A stretch of DNA of 64,000 bases from Myrmaecium sp. VS I D KN 1 (Eukaryota > Ascomycota > Dothideomycetes > Valsariales > Valsariaceae): assembly GCA_019775845.1 (NCBI GenBank), contig JADQAV010000008.1:992001-1056000 (forward strand). The letters are read 5' to 3'. Below the pieces are notes generated by a model. The model saw nothing but the letters and a program-made list of their open reading frames with translations, was not told the origin of the DNA and searched no databases. Both the position numbers and the translations under genes were made by a program. This document shows, piece by piece, positions 22,040 to 32,523 of this stretch. Positions within the stretch are counted from its first letter, which is position 1, and each line of letters starts with the position of its first letter.

Positions 22040-23656
22040 TCAGAGTGTAATCGCAGTTTCTTCGGCCCACCAGGCCTTGAACACTTCCAGCCGTTGCTTC
22101 CGCTCTTCGGCCATGCGACGTCCCATCTCGGTCTGTTGGCGGAGGGTCAAGAGTTAGTACGATAACTCAACGATGGATGCTTTCTATGGGAGATCAAAAG
22201 AGATCGGTCCACGTACCTTCATCATGCTGGCCAGCTTGAGCAGCTTCTCGTCGAAGTGATCGATGGTGCCGTCCATGCCGCCGAGGCGGCGCTTCGCCCC
22301 GCCGAACGTGAACGCCCGGCCGATGCCGACGGCGCCGATGGCGTCGAGCCGGTCCGCGTCCTGGACGATGGCGAGCTCCGGGTGCTGGGAGACGACGGCG
22401 CGGGTCATGCGGGGGTTCTTCGCCTCGGTCGTGTACGACACGTTCTTGACGATCATCTGCACCTTGAGCGCCAGCGTGTCGGACGCGCCCCGCTCCAGCA
22501 GCACCTCCGCCACCTGGTTCTCCCCGTCCTGGCTCGCTTCGGCGTACTTGTGATCGCCCACGTCGTGGAGGAGACTAATGTGTCTTGTTAGTCGGATTGT
22601 GCACCGCCATCGGTCGGAAAGGCCGGGAACTTACGCGGATAAGAAGACGGCCATCGGGTCGTACGGGATCTCGGGATGAGCGGCCTTCTCGGCGGCGTAG
22701 ATCCGGTTCGCCAGTGCGACCACACGGGTGGTATGCTTGTAATCATGTGAAGCGTCAAACTTGGACATATATTCCTGGGCGTATGCATTCACTGATCTGA
22801 TGAGCTCTTGGCCTTCCTCTGGAATCGGCAGAGCAGTCTCCATGGAGGCTGGCTGGCTCGAAGTGCGAGAGGCAGTGGGCACCAATGGCTTCGCGCCTTT
22901 GACAGGAAGACCCTGCCGGCGGCGATAGTCCTTCAACCATCCATTGGCAAAATCTGGAGGCGGGCGCCCACTATGGTGGATTCCCAAACTCTTGTACAGC
23001 TCCATGGCTTTCGCCTTGAGCGTATTGCCGTGCACGTGATTGCCGTCCGCGATGGCCTCCCGGTGCCACTGGGCGAGGGCTTCTTCCAGCTGGGGGAATT
23101 CGGCTTCGGGAGGCGGTGATCCTTCTGCGAGCACTTGGCCATGGTTGTGAACGGCTCTCTCCGGGTCCGGAAGGTGTAGAGTCCAACCGTCGGCATAGCG
23201 TCTCTTGGTGCCCAGCACTTTCATCGGGCAGTCCAGCTTACGGCTTTCACGTTTGCGTTTTCTCTGATCCGGAGTCAGACGATGTCGGTTCCGGTAGACG
23301 CCTCCAAGGTCGCAGGTCAGCCAGCAACGAGAATGCTCTCCGGCATGCTTCGCCGAGTGGCCGATGACGAGAGTGTAGCCGTGATCCGTCGCCCATCTTT
23401 TGGCGGCCGTGATCATGTCCTCGCGCGTGGGGAAGAAGCCCGGAGGAGGGGGCGGCAGATCCAGATGGGAGTACTCGGATGCCCATCGCGCTCGAAGGTC
23501 TGCAACCGGATCGACGCTGGGGATATGCCCACTGATCCGCCCCGGCGGAGGAGTTGGCTGCACCGGCGATAACGCTGGGGTGGCCGGATTGTATGGCGGT
23601 GCATACGGTCCCTCGAAGACGAAGTCCATGTGATGCATCATTGATGGGGTGCCCAT
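22040..23656 (-). CDS. FAR1-like and CENP-B-like DNA-binding domains fused to an HD phosphohydrolase
   Basis: Exons 23656-22635, 22574-22217 and 22132-22040 give 490 aa. Residues about 74-172 resemble the FAR1/MULE-type zinc domain: GFFPTREDMITAAKRWA, C111 and C115, C143 in LDCPMKV, and HNH at 170-172. Residues about 190-250 resemble the CENP-B/Tc5 helix-turn-helix (GNTLKAKAMELYKSLG, then FANGWLKDYRRRQGL). From about 272 the protein is an HD phosphohydrolase like bacterial YedJ and its fungal relatives: SHDYKHTTRV, LLHDVGDHKY and QDADRLDAIGAVGIGR carry the metal ligands, and it ends ERKQRLEVFKAWW. The first exon is open across all three parts. Standalone fungal HD proteins begin about where METALPIPEEG lies (residue 272), so an internal start is possible. 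A Met at 23629 is an alternative start. Its substrate is unknown. Confidence 0.8.
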
Positions 23657-24066
23657 TGTGAAGGCACGTCGCAGTGGGTTGGAGCACCGACGAGCTGGCC
23701 AAACCCCCTGAATGCGCGCGTTTTCACGCGTCTCAAGCGCTCCGGAGTCCCTTGACGATGTGAACAGCGCCCAGCTCTTGATACGCGCAGCCGATGGGCG
23801 GGTCCGATGCGGAACGGTCGATGCAGACGCGGTGGTGTTCGCGTACGGGAAAAGGACCGCGGGAGTGCGGGAGTGTGTTGTGGACACTCAGAGACTTCCA
23901 AAGGTTGCGCTTAAGGGGCGGCCCAAGCTGTCGGCCAACTCCCGAGGCTCGGCAGCGCGGCGAGCACCCCCGTCATTACCCCAGCCAGGATGTCCTCGAC
24001 GTGCCAGCACACTTCCCTTCAGTTTCCCCTTCTTTCCTATCCCACTGTACAGGGGATCTCGCCAAA
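23657..24066. other. divergent promoter region of the HD fusion gene and PEX16
   Basis: About 410 bases. The - frame of the HD fusion stays open up to 23887, but the extra residues show no family feature and overlap the promoter of PEX16. A pyrimidine-rich stretch at 24005-24050 is a likely PEX16 leader. Confidence 0.5.
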
Positions 24067-25373
24067 ATGTACGGCAAGACGTCCCAGACGGTGCCCGAAG
24101 CTCTGTCGCTGCCTTCGAAATGGCTAGGATCGTACAGTGAATTCATTATCAAGAACTCCAGCGCGGTTTCGCAGATAGAGTCGGCTTTGCGCTCGTTGAC
24201 CTACATCGTGCCCGGTACGCATATATCCATCCCCTTCGTGCCGGATTTCCACTGACCGAGATCAGGACGTTTCCGGGAGTCCGAGATTGCTTCAGAATCA
24301 TGTTGGTCAACGACTTGAATCATCCTCCTTCGTGCCGGCCGTACCTGACTCGCGAATAGTACACAGCGGCGTCCAGCTTCTTTCACTGTACCATGACACT
24401 CTCCTGGCTAAGGCAGTCGCGCGTATGCCTGGCATACAAAAGCCGCACCCTTCTCCTCACACTCGCTACACCCGATTCTGGACGGAGAAGTCGCCCACTT
24501 ACAAGCGGCTTGCCCTCATCCTGCAGATGATCCAGTATACGGAACTGCTGTGGGAGATGGCAGCGAAGAGACGAGGAGAAAAGGCCCGATGGCGTGTGAT
24601 AGTCATCTTGGAGGCGATCAAAGCGCTCTGCCGTCTGCTGCTCCTGCGCTTGACGAACTCGCGACCGTTACTCTCACCTCCGCTCCCCCAGCGGGAAGTC
24701 GACCCGAAGACGCTCGAGGAAGACTCATCGCCAGATGGCCTAGTATCACCACCGAACGAAAGGTCTGAAGATGCAAAATGGGCCATGCCTCGCACGGGAC
24801 TCTCTATGCCGAGCCTCCCTAACTCATCTGACATCTCGAGCTTTCTCCTGTCGAAGGTCCTGACTGCAGATGACATCAAACCTCCCAAGTCTCTACTACA
24901 CCGCGTGAGCGGGAAAGGTGAACTCGCCGAGGTGCTCTATATACTACGGCCGGTGATCTATGCCCTCGCAATGCAGCATTGGCGGGGCGATCGCAAGAAC
25001 TGGCGACCATGGCTCCTGGGACTGAGCATCGAGTACGGTGCCAGACAGCTAGCGAAGAAGGATTTCCAGGAGAGGCTCGCTGGAGGGCTTAGAGGTCTCA
25101 CCGGCCTCGAAAGAGAGGAGCTCCGAAAACGCGGTTGGGCTCTTGGATGCTGGATCATGCGTGGCGCCTTTTACGAGAACATTACAAAGTCAGTTTTGTC
25201 CCGTACCATGTTTTCCAGCTGCCTACGCAGTGTTGCTAACCGATGTCAGGGCTTGGATACATTCTGTGACTCGCAAGCTGCGCGGCAAGCCCTTGCTGGG
25301 CATGCTAGGTGCAGTTATTGAAGACTACGAGTTCTTGTGGGACGAATACTACTTCCCAACGGCCACGCTGTAG
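24067..25373 (+). CDS. PEX16: peroxisomal membrane biogenesis protein Pex16
   Basis: Peroxin of the ER and peroxisome membrane needed to insert membrane proteins. Exons 24067-24214, 24266-24301, 24360-25188 and 25250-25373 give 378 aa. The N-terminus reads LPSKWLGSYSEFIIKNSSAV, then SALRSLTYIVPG joined to RFRESEIASES and then LHSGVQLLSLYHD, which is the conserved Pex16 start and confirms the 36-nt second exon. Later family features are KSPTYKRLALILQMIQYTELL, RPVIYALAMQHWRGDRKNWRPW and the C-terminal GMLGAVIEDYEFLWDEYYFPTATL. Hydrophobic stretches fit membrane association. A variable Ser/Pro-rich loop sits in the middle. Tandem with RPN8, 387 bases apart. Confidence 0.93.
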
Positions 25374-25760
25374 AGTGGAGATGGTAATGCGAGGCTGTAA
25401 TCTGGATACGAACGACTGCATATGGCGCTTGGCGTTGGTCATTGATTTATCGGAGGAAGGTTAACGCCGGGAAACGGCTCTCTGGCTGGAATGGGAAATT
25501 GATACCATATTTTCTATCTTAGAATAATTTTTCTGTACTTCTATTTCACTATTTGGGAGCTCCAATGCGTTTCGTTTCGACATTGGTATGAAGTGTGTCC
25601 GAAGATAAATGATGGTCCGAGCGTCGGTGTGAAGTCAAGCTCCGAGCTCTCAACCTCACAAGCATCATCCAACAGCACCTACCACCCAGCCGCACATCTA
25701 TCACCGCGTCCCTTCTATCACCACGGGTACACCTTATATCACACTGTGGGACGCTTCATC
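25374..25760. other. PEX16 3' UTR and RPN8 promoter
   Basis: Short tandem spacer. The RPN8 frame is open upstream of its Met but without an ATG-started conserved extension. Nothing else seen. Confidence 0.5.
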
Positions 25761-26951
25761 ATGCCTGCTACGACCGCGGAGACGCTGTCTCTCGTCACCA
25801 GAACCGTTTCCGTCGCCCCTCTGGTCCTCCTGTCAGTCGCAGATCACTATGGCCGGTCAGCCAAAGGCACAAGAAAGCGTGTAGTGGGTGTCTTGCTAGG
25901 ACAGAACGACGGGAAGAACGTGCGAGTATCGAACAGTTTCGCTGGTAAGCCTACACTGGACCCCGCAAACCATGCGGCCTTCCGCTAAGCACTTGCCGCC
26001 GCAGTTCCCTTCGAGGAAGACGAGAAGGATCCGTCCGTCTGGTTCCTGGACCACAACTATGTCGAGGGGATGAATGATATGTTCAAGAAGGTGAACGCCA
26101 GGGAGAAGCTGATTGGGTGGTATCACTCTGGTCCGAAGTTGCGGGCGTCAGACTTGGAAATCAACGAGCTGTTCAAGAGATACACACCCAACCCGCTCCT
26201 TGTCATCATTGACGTACAACCGAAGGAAGTCGGCGTTCCAACAGACGCTTACTTCGCGGTGGAAGAGATCAAGGATGTAAGGGATCAGGCCGCGGCATGA
26301 GATTCTCACAACCAGGTCGCTAATGGCATCTAGGACGGTACCACAACCAGCAAGACTTTCGTTCACACCCCATCCATAATAGAGGCAGAAGAGGCGGAGG
26401 AGATCGGTGTGGAGCACCTGCTGCGCGACATTCGAGACGTGGCCGTGGGCACGCTCAGCACCCGTATCACATCGCAACTCCAGTCGCTACAGGGCCTGCA
26501 CTTGCGGCTGCGCGACATCGGCCAATACCTGCAAAAGGTGCTCGACGGCGAGCTCCCGGTGAACCACGCCATCCTCGGAAACCTCCAGGACGTGTTCAAC
26601 CTGCTGCCCAACCTGTCCACGCCCAAGAGCACCGCCGTCCCCGGCGGCCCGGCGACTATGGCCGGCGATAACTCCGAGCTCGCCCGCGCCATGAGCATCA
26701 AGACGAACGACCAGCTGATGACGATATATCTCTCCAGCTTGATCCGGGCGATCACCGCCTTTCACGACCTGATCGAGAACAAGATCCAGAACAGACAACA
26801 GCAGGAGGAGCGGGACAACGCGGTCAATGGCGTCGACGTTAAGGAGGGGGACAAGGACAAGAAGGCGGACGGCGCGACGAATGGCGAGGGAAAGGAGGGC
26901 GACAAGGCCGAGAAGGGCGGCAAGTCGAAGGAGGCGGATAGTAAGAAATAA
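25761..26951 (+). CDS. RPN8: 26S proteasome regulatory subunit Rpn8
   Basis: MPN-domain subunit of the proteasome lid, partner of the deubiquitinase Rpn11. Exons 25761-25944, 26005-26276 and 26334-26951 give 357 aa. The MPN domain spans about residues 12-150 ([35 protein letters not shown]). The JAMM metal site is degenerate: H102-S-G104 replaces the H-x-H of active enzymes, as expected of inactive Rpn8. The C-terminal part ([30 protein letters not shown]) matches the helical region that joins the lid bundle. The last 50 residues are a Lys/Glu/Asp-rich tail typical of the fungal protein. Confidence 0.96.
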
Positions 26952-27357
26952 AGAGCATAATGAGGGTTCGCAGGGTGTCTGTCACGGTGTTGTAACACCG
27001 GACATGTTTCTAGGACGGCAAAAGACATTGGGATCACGCCGGACGAGGGCCATATCAGACTATCATTGGATGCTAGCATGCAAACATAGAGCGTGAGATA
27101 GACATCTCGCCCCATTATTTCCTGGGGGCACTTTCTCTGCTTCACTTTCTCTGCTTCACTTTCTCTGCTTCGACCAAGGGACCTCCACGCCAGTTCATGG
27201 TTCATGTCGCTTACCCTCGCTCATGGCAAAATGATATATATACGAATCGCAATGGAACTTTCGTCATGCGGAGGAGGGGCCAGCGCTAGTGCAAAGCCCA
27301 TCAGATATACACACTTATACGGTCTCACCTTTTCAGTATTGTTTCTTTCTTGCTGCT
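26952..27357. other. convergent spacer with a 14-bp tandem repeat
   Basis: 3' flanks of RPN8 and the SWIM gene. It holds three copies of a 14-bp unit at 27129-27170. No gene seen. Confidence 0.6.
27129..27170. repeat. 14-bp tandem repeat, three copies
   Basis: Unit CACTTTCTCTGCTT repeated exactly at 27129, 27143 and 27157, in a 3' intergenic position. Confidence 0.9.
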
Positions 27358-28275
27358 TCAATCGCCCCAGCCCGCCGCCCACCCAGCGGCTTCCTCGACC
27401 GTGACCACCCTCTCCTCCACGCAGCCGCGGAAGAGCGCGCACCGCTCCACCAGCACGCACGCCAGCAGGTGCTTGCAGACCGGCACCCTGGTGCCAAGCG
27501 CCAATCCTCCGTACCAGCAATTCTCGTCATCTTCCTCTCCCTCATCCCCGTTGTCTTCTCCCCCCAACCACGCGTCCTCCGCATCCCGGCGGTCTTCGGA
27601 CTCGGCCTCTGCTCCTTCTCCCTCCGGACCGTCGTCGGGCGGAAAGGCAGCGAAGGCGAAGGCGGGGCAGGAGCAGTTCCAGCTGTCCAGCCGCACCTCG
27701 TAGGAGGCGCCGCTGCCGCCGCTGCCGTGGTTGCTGGCTGAGGGGTCGGCGAACGCGCGAGAGGAGGAGGAGGAGGTGGTGGAGGAGGCGAAGCGGCTGG
27801 GTGGGGCTTGGGCGGAGCGGACGTAGTATGTGTGGTGTGGGAGTGATATGGTGGTTGTGGTCTTTTCGTGATTGTCGGTGTCGTCCGGGTTTGACGTTGA
27901 GGTTGCTGCGCGGAGGTTGGAGGGGGGTTGCTGGTTGGTGGTGGCGGTGGAAGAAGTTATGAGGATGTTGTTGTCGTCGTCATCATTGTTGCGGTCGCCG
28001 CCGTTACGTGGTTCACCTTCATCGTCGTCGCGCTCGTCGCCGCGCACTCGGAAGCGTGTGACGAGATTGCGGTCGAGCAGGTCGAGCGCGGGGAGGAATT
28101 CGTTCGGGAAGAGGACGTGCAGGGTGAGCAGGACGTTCCTGTCACCGGCCGCGACGTCGGCTAGAGGATTGCTGCTGCTGCTGGTGGTAGTGGAGACCGA
28201 GGGCTTTGGAAGCGCGGAGAAGAGGTCGCTTAGGAAGGCGCGGGTGCTGGGGAGCTTCGGCTGTGGTGGTGGCAT
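27358..28275 (-). CDS. SWIM zinc-finger protein, possible Sws1/Shu2 homologue
   Basis: Single exon, 305 aa. The SWIM motif CxC...CxH is visible: C201-S-C203 in SWNCSCPAF and C267-K-H269 in VPVCKHLLACVLVERC. The 63 residues between the two halves are unusually many and very acidic (GDEGEEDDEN). Upstream, FPALDLLDR-type sequence (LPALDLLDRNLVTRF) and HTYYVRSAQ resemble the fungal SWIM proteins related to Sws1/Shu2, which act with Rad51 paralogues in recombination. That assignment is inference from a short motif and overall size. Asp/Asn- and Ser/Thr-rich linkers at about 80-140 and 165-190 look disordered. The start fits a compact MPPPQPKLPSTRAFLSDLF N-terminus. Confidence 0.7.
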   Translation of the reverse strand: MPPPQPKLPSTRAFLSDLFSALPKPSVSTTTSSSSNPLADVAAGDRNVLLTLHVLFPNEFLPALDLLDRNLVTRFRVRGDERDDDEGEPRNGGDRNNDDDDNNILITSSTATTNQQPPSNLRAATSTSNPDDTDNHEKTTTTISLPHHTYYVRSAQAPPSRFASSTTSSSSSRAFADPSASNHGSGGSGASYEVRLDSWNCSCPAFAFAAFPPDDGPEGEGAEAESEDRRDAEDAWLGGEDNGDEGEEDDENCWYGGLALGTRVPVCKHLLACVLVERCALFRGCVEERVVTVEEAAGWAAGWGD

Positions 28276-31200
28276 GGCATGGGTTGCTGCTGCGCACGTC
28301 TGCGGGTGGCTAATGGCATGGCTTTACGTGGCGGTTTGGCGCAGCTCGACGTCGGACGGTCATGGATGAGGAAGAGGATCGAGTGGTCGGGAAATTCCTT
28401 CGCCGACTGCCCGTTGTCAAGGTCTCCGCCCTCTTTGCCCGCGGCGAGGATGGGAAGCTGGCCAACAATCGCGAAGCTGGATTTGGGATGCGGCAGATCA
28501 CATGATCTCATAGATTTATTCGAGCCTCAGGCATCAACTGGCCTTGTTCGACGGACAGGTCTAGGCCTCCGAGGGGATGAACTGACCACGCAAACCATGG
28601 ACGTGGACGGCCTTGAGAGGAGGGTTTCCCCTTCGAGCCTGACGCAAGGCATTCAAATGCGGCACTGCCTGCACCGATGAGTGCGTCGAAACCGGCCCAG
28701 CGCAGGAACGGTTCGGAGGGGTGCAGTTTCAAGATGAGCTGGTCCGTGACTAGGCCGGGAAGGTCAATGGTCAATAGGGATGGCATGCCTACCTTACCTT
28801 AAGCCCCGTATAACTATCAATGCGATGGGACGGTCGGGTATAAACGATCTGCGAGCGCGAGTGAACGAGGAAGTGGAATGAACGGAGGGAGCCAATTGCT
28901 TCGGGAATGCGGGAATGCAAGTGCTTCTTCTTTTACAATTGAGCCCATCTCACCGGTGCGGCTATACGATATCCGTCAGGCCACTGTGACTGCCATCAGT
29001 TCTTTCATTGAAGAAACTCCCTGACGGAATCGCACGGCTGCATTAAAGTCAGCAATTGCCGACAAGACGGGGGAAAGCATAAAGGCGGTTGGCCCTGCAT
29101 GGGGGCTGCGGAGATCCCAGATCTGTTAAGGTTCGGGTTTCTGCATCGCAATCATGCTTGGGGGAGGACGAGACAGCGGAGGCCACGGGCTACCTACCTG
29201 CTTGGTAACGCAAACCTTCGGCGGGCGGAATGGGCTGCCTGGAAAGCCTGAGGCCTGCCTGGCAGCAGGGTGACAGGGTGGATGGAAGTGGAGGTGCCAC
29301 GGAACTTGCAGGACGATGGATCGTCATGCCCGGCCCGCCAACGGAATTGCGTGCATGGATCCATTTCTGCCATGCCGTACCCTGCCAGGGTCGGTCGGCT
29401 AAGTTACCGGCCGAGCAGGGCGGACTTACCGGCCAACAATCTTCGGGTGTCTGGTAAGAAGTATCTATGCGACCGAGGCGGCGGTGTGCGAGTCGTATGC
29501 GCATGGCGACAATTGATCATGACCGCAACATATTTGATGTACACCAATATATGTACCAAGTCGTTTGGTCATGGCTAAAGTTGAGTGAGAGCTGATTTGC
29601 CCTGTCCTCTCAATTGGGAGCTGAAGGAGGGGTCAAGAGGTCGGGATGGGCGCGCGACACGCCCGCGTGAAACCACGCGATAAGCCGAAAGAGCTGGGTC
29701 TTATCCTCCGCATTTTCTATGATAACGATAAGGGTAGTTAGAGTGAAGTTCAAGAGGCTTCAACTTCCTCGCTCAACAGGTCTTTTGATCAATGGTGTGC
29801 CAACCGCGGCTGCGGCATGGAGGAGGGGATGGGATGGCAATCATGCGCCCACCTTCAATGACGAGTGGAATGGTGTGGCCAGTGAATCTCGTGAGGGCCT
29901 CCTGATTCACTCCAACCGCAGCACCGCGTATGGCTGAGCGCAGCTGAGGGGGGAGGGGGCGGTCGGGATAGGGTTGTGGGGGGCCCGTTGCTTGTCACGA
30001 GCCCCCCCGCCCCGTCCATCCCTACCGACAACCGGACGAAACATCTTCACATGCTCGCCCGCTTGGAGACCCTGATCAGCTCTGCGATAAACTGCGACAC
30101 CCTCCCCCCTCCCAGATAAATGAGGAACTGGTTGCCAGATGACAACCCATTCACGAATGGCATGGGCACGAGGATATGATGGAGGAGCAATTGAGAAGTA
30201 AAAGATATGCGACATGTCTTACTCGAATGGCTCAATTGGGGGAAGTCCAGTACGATTCGTGTGGAGGCGTCAATCACAAGGGAGGGTGCCGCGCGGGCGG
30301 GGACAGCGCGGTGCGGAGATTCACCCCTCTCGATTTCCGTAAGGAGGAAACAAGGGGGCATCAGGTCATGTACCGCTGCCCCGAGAGAACTGTACATCGT
30401 GTGCGCGCGCCTCACTGTGGCACTGAGACGATAACATTACCACTAGTCGTAGTGCCCAGGATAGCCTCATTCGGAAGCGCCCCTAAAGGACTCTTTCAAT
30501 CTCCAGTTACGGATAGAGGAGGTTGGATTGCCGAAGACGCTAGGCGGAGTGGAAAGAAGGTGCAGCTAAACGCCCTGGGATATCTATCTACTCGTTCAAC
30601 GAGAGGGCCTCAGACCGCCGCTTCGAAGCGATGCTGCGTGCGCGAAAGAGAGCCGATGTTCAGGTGGACCCATTGGCATCAACGCTGGATTATCAGAGGG
30701 GGTAGGCAGCGGGTAACTGAGCTGCTGGGTCGGCCTCGTTGGGTACTCTGAGTACGTGGAGCGACTGTTCGGTGACGGTTACGTTGCGACACGTGTTTGA
30801 ACATGTCGGAGGACGAGTCTAGGCAGCCAATTGACTTTGGACAGCGGCCACAAGCATGGCGATGCATGAGGAAGATGCAATCGACAGACGTTGAGGGCAA
30901 TTGAGCCTCCACGGAAGAGTGCTTGCTGCTCGCGTTGTTGAGGGGGGGGGCAATTGAGGCAGCAGAGAAGAATGCATTACGATGCTTTTCTCTACAACAC
31001 TAGTATAAGTAATCAACGTACAGTAGTAAGTAGGTAGTCGAGGTAAATCGTACCGGTAGACACTATCGATAGCAGTCACACGTCATTGGCAATGCCGTTG
31101 GGCACTGGCATGAATGGGCTGGGTGCGGAGAGGGCACTGCAGTTCTCTACACCGGCTCCATTTTTAGAGGGGATTTGAGGCATGGGTGGCGGGAGCCCCC

Positions 31201-32523
31201 ATCCATTTGCTGCTATCCTGATGGTACCAGGAGAGCGTGCTTGCATGCAGTGCTTCTTGACTCATCGATTGGCGCTAAGCAGGGTAAACTTTTAGCTTGG
31301 TTCAGGTTGTTCCCACCCCGGACGAAACGACCACCCGTACTCCGTAGATGGACGTCCCCCCTCACCATTCACACACCACACCTTGCTCTACCTCCTCCGT
31401 CCCGGTTGACGACAGCGCGGGCGGACAAGTCGCAACAATTGCAATTCACTCCGCCCCGGGCGCGCCAGCCCAACATCCGTCTGGGTTCTGGATCCCAGGA
31501 TCTGCGGCCGAGCCAATCAGCTCGCTGCCTTCGACGTTGTTCCAATGCATTCTTGGCCGCTCGCTCAATTCGTCAGCAATTGCTCGCACACGCACACCCA
31601 CCACTCCCTTCCGCCTTGCCCCTCTGGCTGCCAGTCCTAGGCCGCCGCGAGCGCGCGTAAGATGATGATGATGATGGTGCCTGGACGTGTGAGTTGCGAG
31701 GAGGATGGCCTGCTGGACGGCCAGCTGCGGGTCCGCATCCTTCCCATCCCCTCTCCTATCCTTTGTCGCAACGCTCAGCCAACACCGCTGCCGGCGGCTG
31801 TCCGGTTTTATCGCTGCTTTGTCCGACTCCCTGCGTCAAAGCCTCCTAAAGCCGTCCGCCTGATTGCTGCCGGTGGTTGAGGTGGTGGTGGTTTGTCCCG
31901 CCGTTTGTGTCGAAAGCCCAGTCATCTGCCTGATCCAGTCACCTCCAGGTTTCCCTGCAGCCTGTTCTTCCTGAGACACAGCCTACTTCGTACTGACCGG
32001 CAGCCCTGCGGCCTGAGCAGAGAAGGCGGCAAACCCTTTATAAGTGGCCTTTGTCCCCCCGTCTTCTCATTTAGAACCTCTTCTCCCCCCTCTTCACCGC
32101 GAGCCCCTCAAAACTTGCTCTGCTGCCTCCAATTCAATTCCCTCCGGCTGCCGGCATCACCTTTTTGGAATTGGCGCTCGACCCTGACACTGCACTTCGT
32201 TGGATCGTCAGCGGGGTTAACCGTCCCTAATCCCCGTGCTCGGGGTTTCAGGCAGTCTCGACCATCCGACAGGAGCCACCACTCTCTGACGATACCGATA
32301 CCGACACCGACCGCTCAGAGTTGGATTACATACCCTCTTGCTTGCCACCGACTGACACCTTACTCGTACGACTTCAGCTTGCGGCAACCCCAACCGTTTT
32401 CCACAGCTTTCCACCGACTTGGCACCTCGGCTTATCAACCTACTATCTATCAATTCTCCGTTGCAACCATCATCCAACAACCTCCACCTTTCACCTTTCA
32501 CCATTTGCCTTCCAAACTCTCCA
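28276..32523. other. 4.2-kb region without a convincing gene
   Basis: The longest gene-free stretch of the window. Frames at 28508-28786 (-, 92 codons), 30176-30751 (+, 191 codons), 31175-31660 (+) and 31893-32666 (+, 257 codons) are open, but none shows a family motif, transmembrane pattern or clear splice continuation. CTACCTTAC-type motifs occur at 28789-28802, 29191-29199 and 31023-31037. From about 32040 onward the + strand is strongly pyrimidine-rich and is the likely leader of the SWIRM gene. No transposon ends, tRNA or AT-rich RIP-like decay were seen. Confidence 0.5.
32037..32044 (+). promoter_or_regulatory. TATA-like box, candidate core promoter of the SWIRM gene
   Basis: TTTATAAG is followed within 20-60 bases by C/T-rich sequence typical of fungal transcription starts. 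It would give a leader of about 450 bases before the start at 32524. Inference from position only. Confidence 0.35.

Noticed and set aside
23657-23887. N-terminal extension of the HD fusion protein by 77 residues
   Set aside because: The frame is open, but it lies in the divergent promoter with PEX16 and shows no family feature; the Met at 23656 was preferred.
28508-28786. 92-codon - frame (MPSLLTIDLPGLVTD...)
   Set aside because: It looks somewhat protein-like at its start but has no recognisable family and no convincing splice continuation; left out as a gene.
30176-30751. 191-codon open frame on the + strand
   Set aside because: No hydrophobic core, domain motif or splice partner; residues look like random translation.
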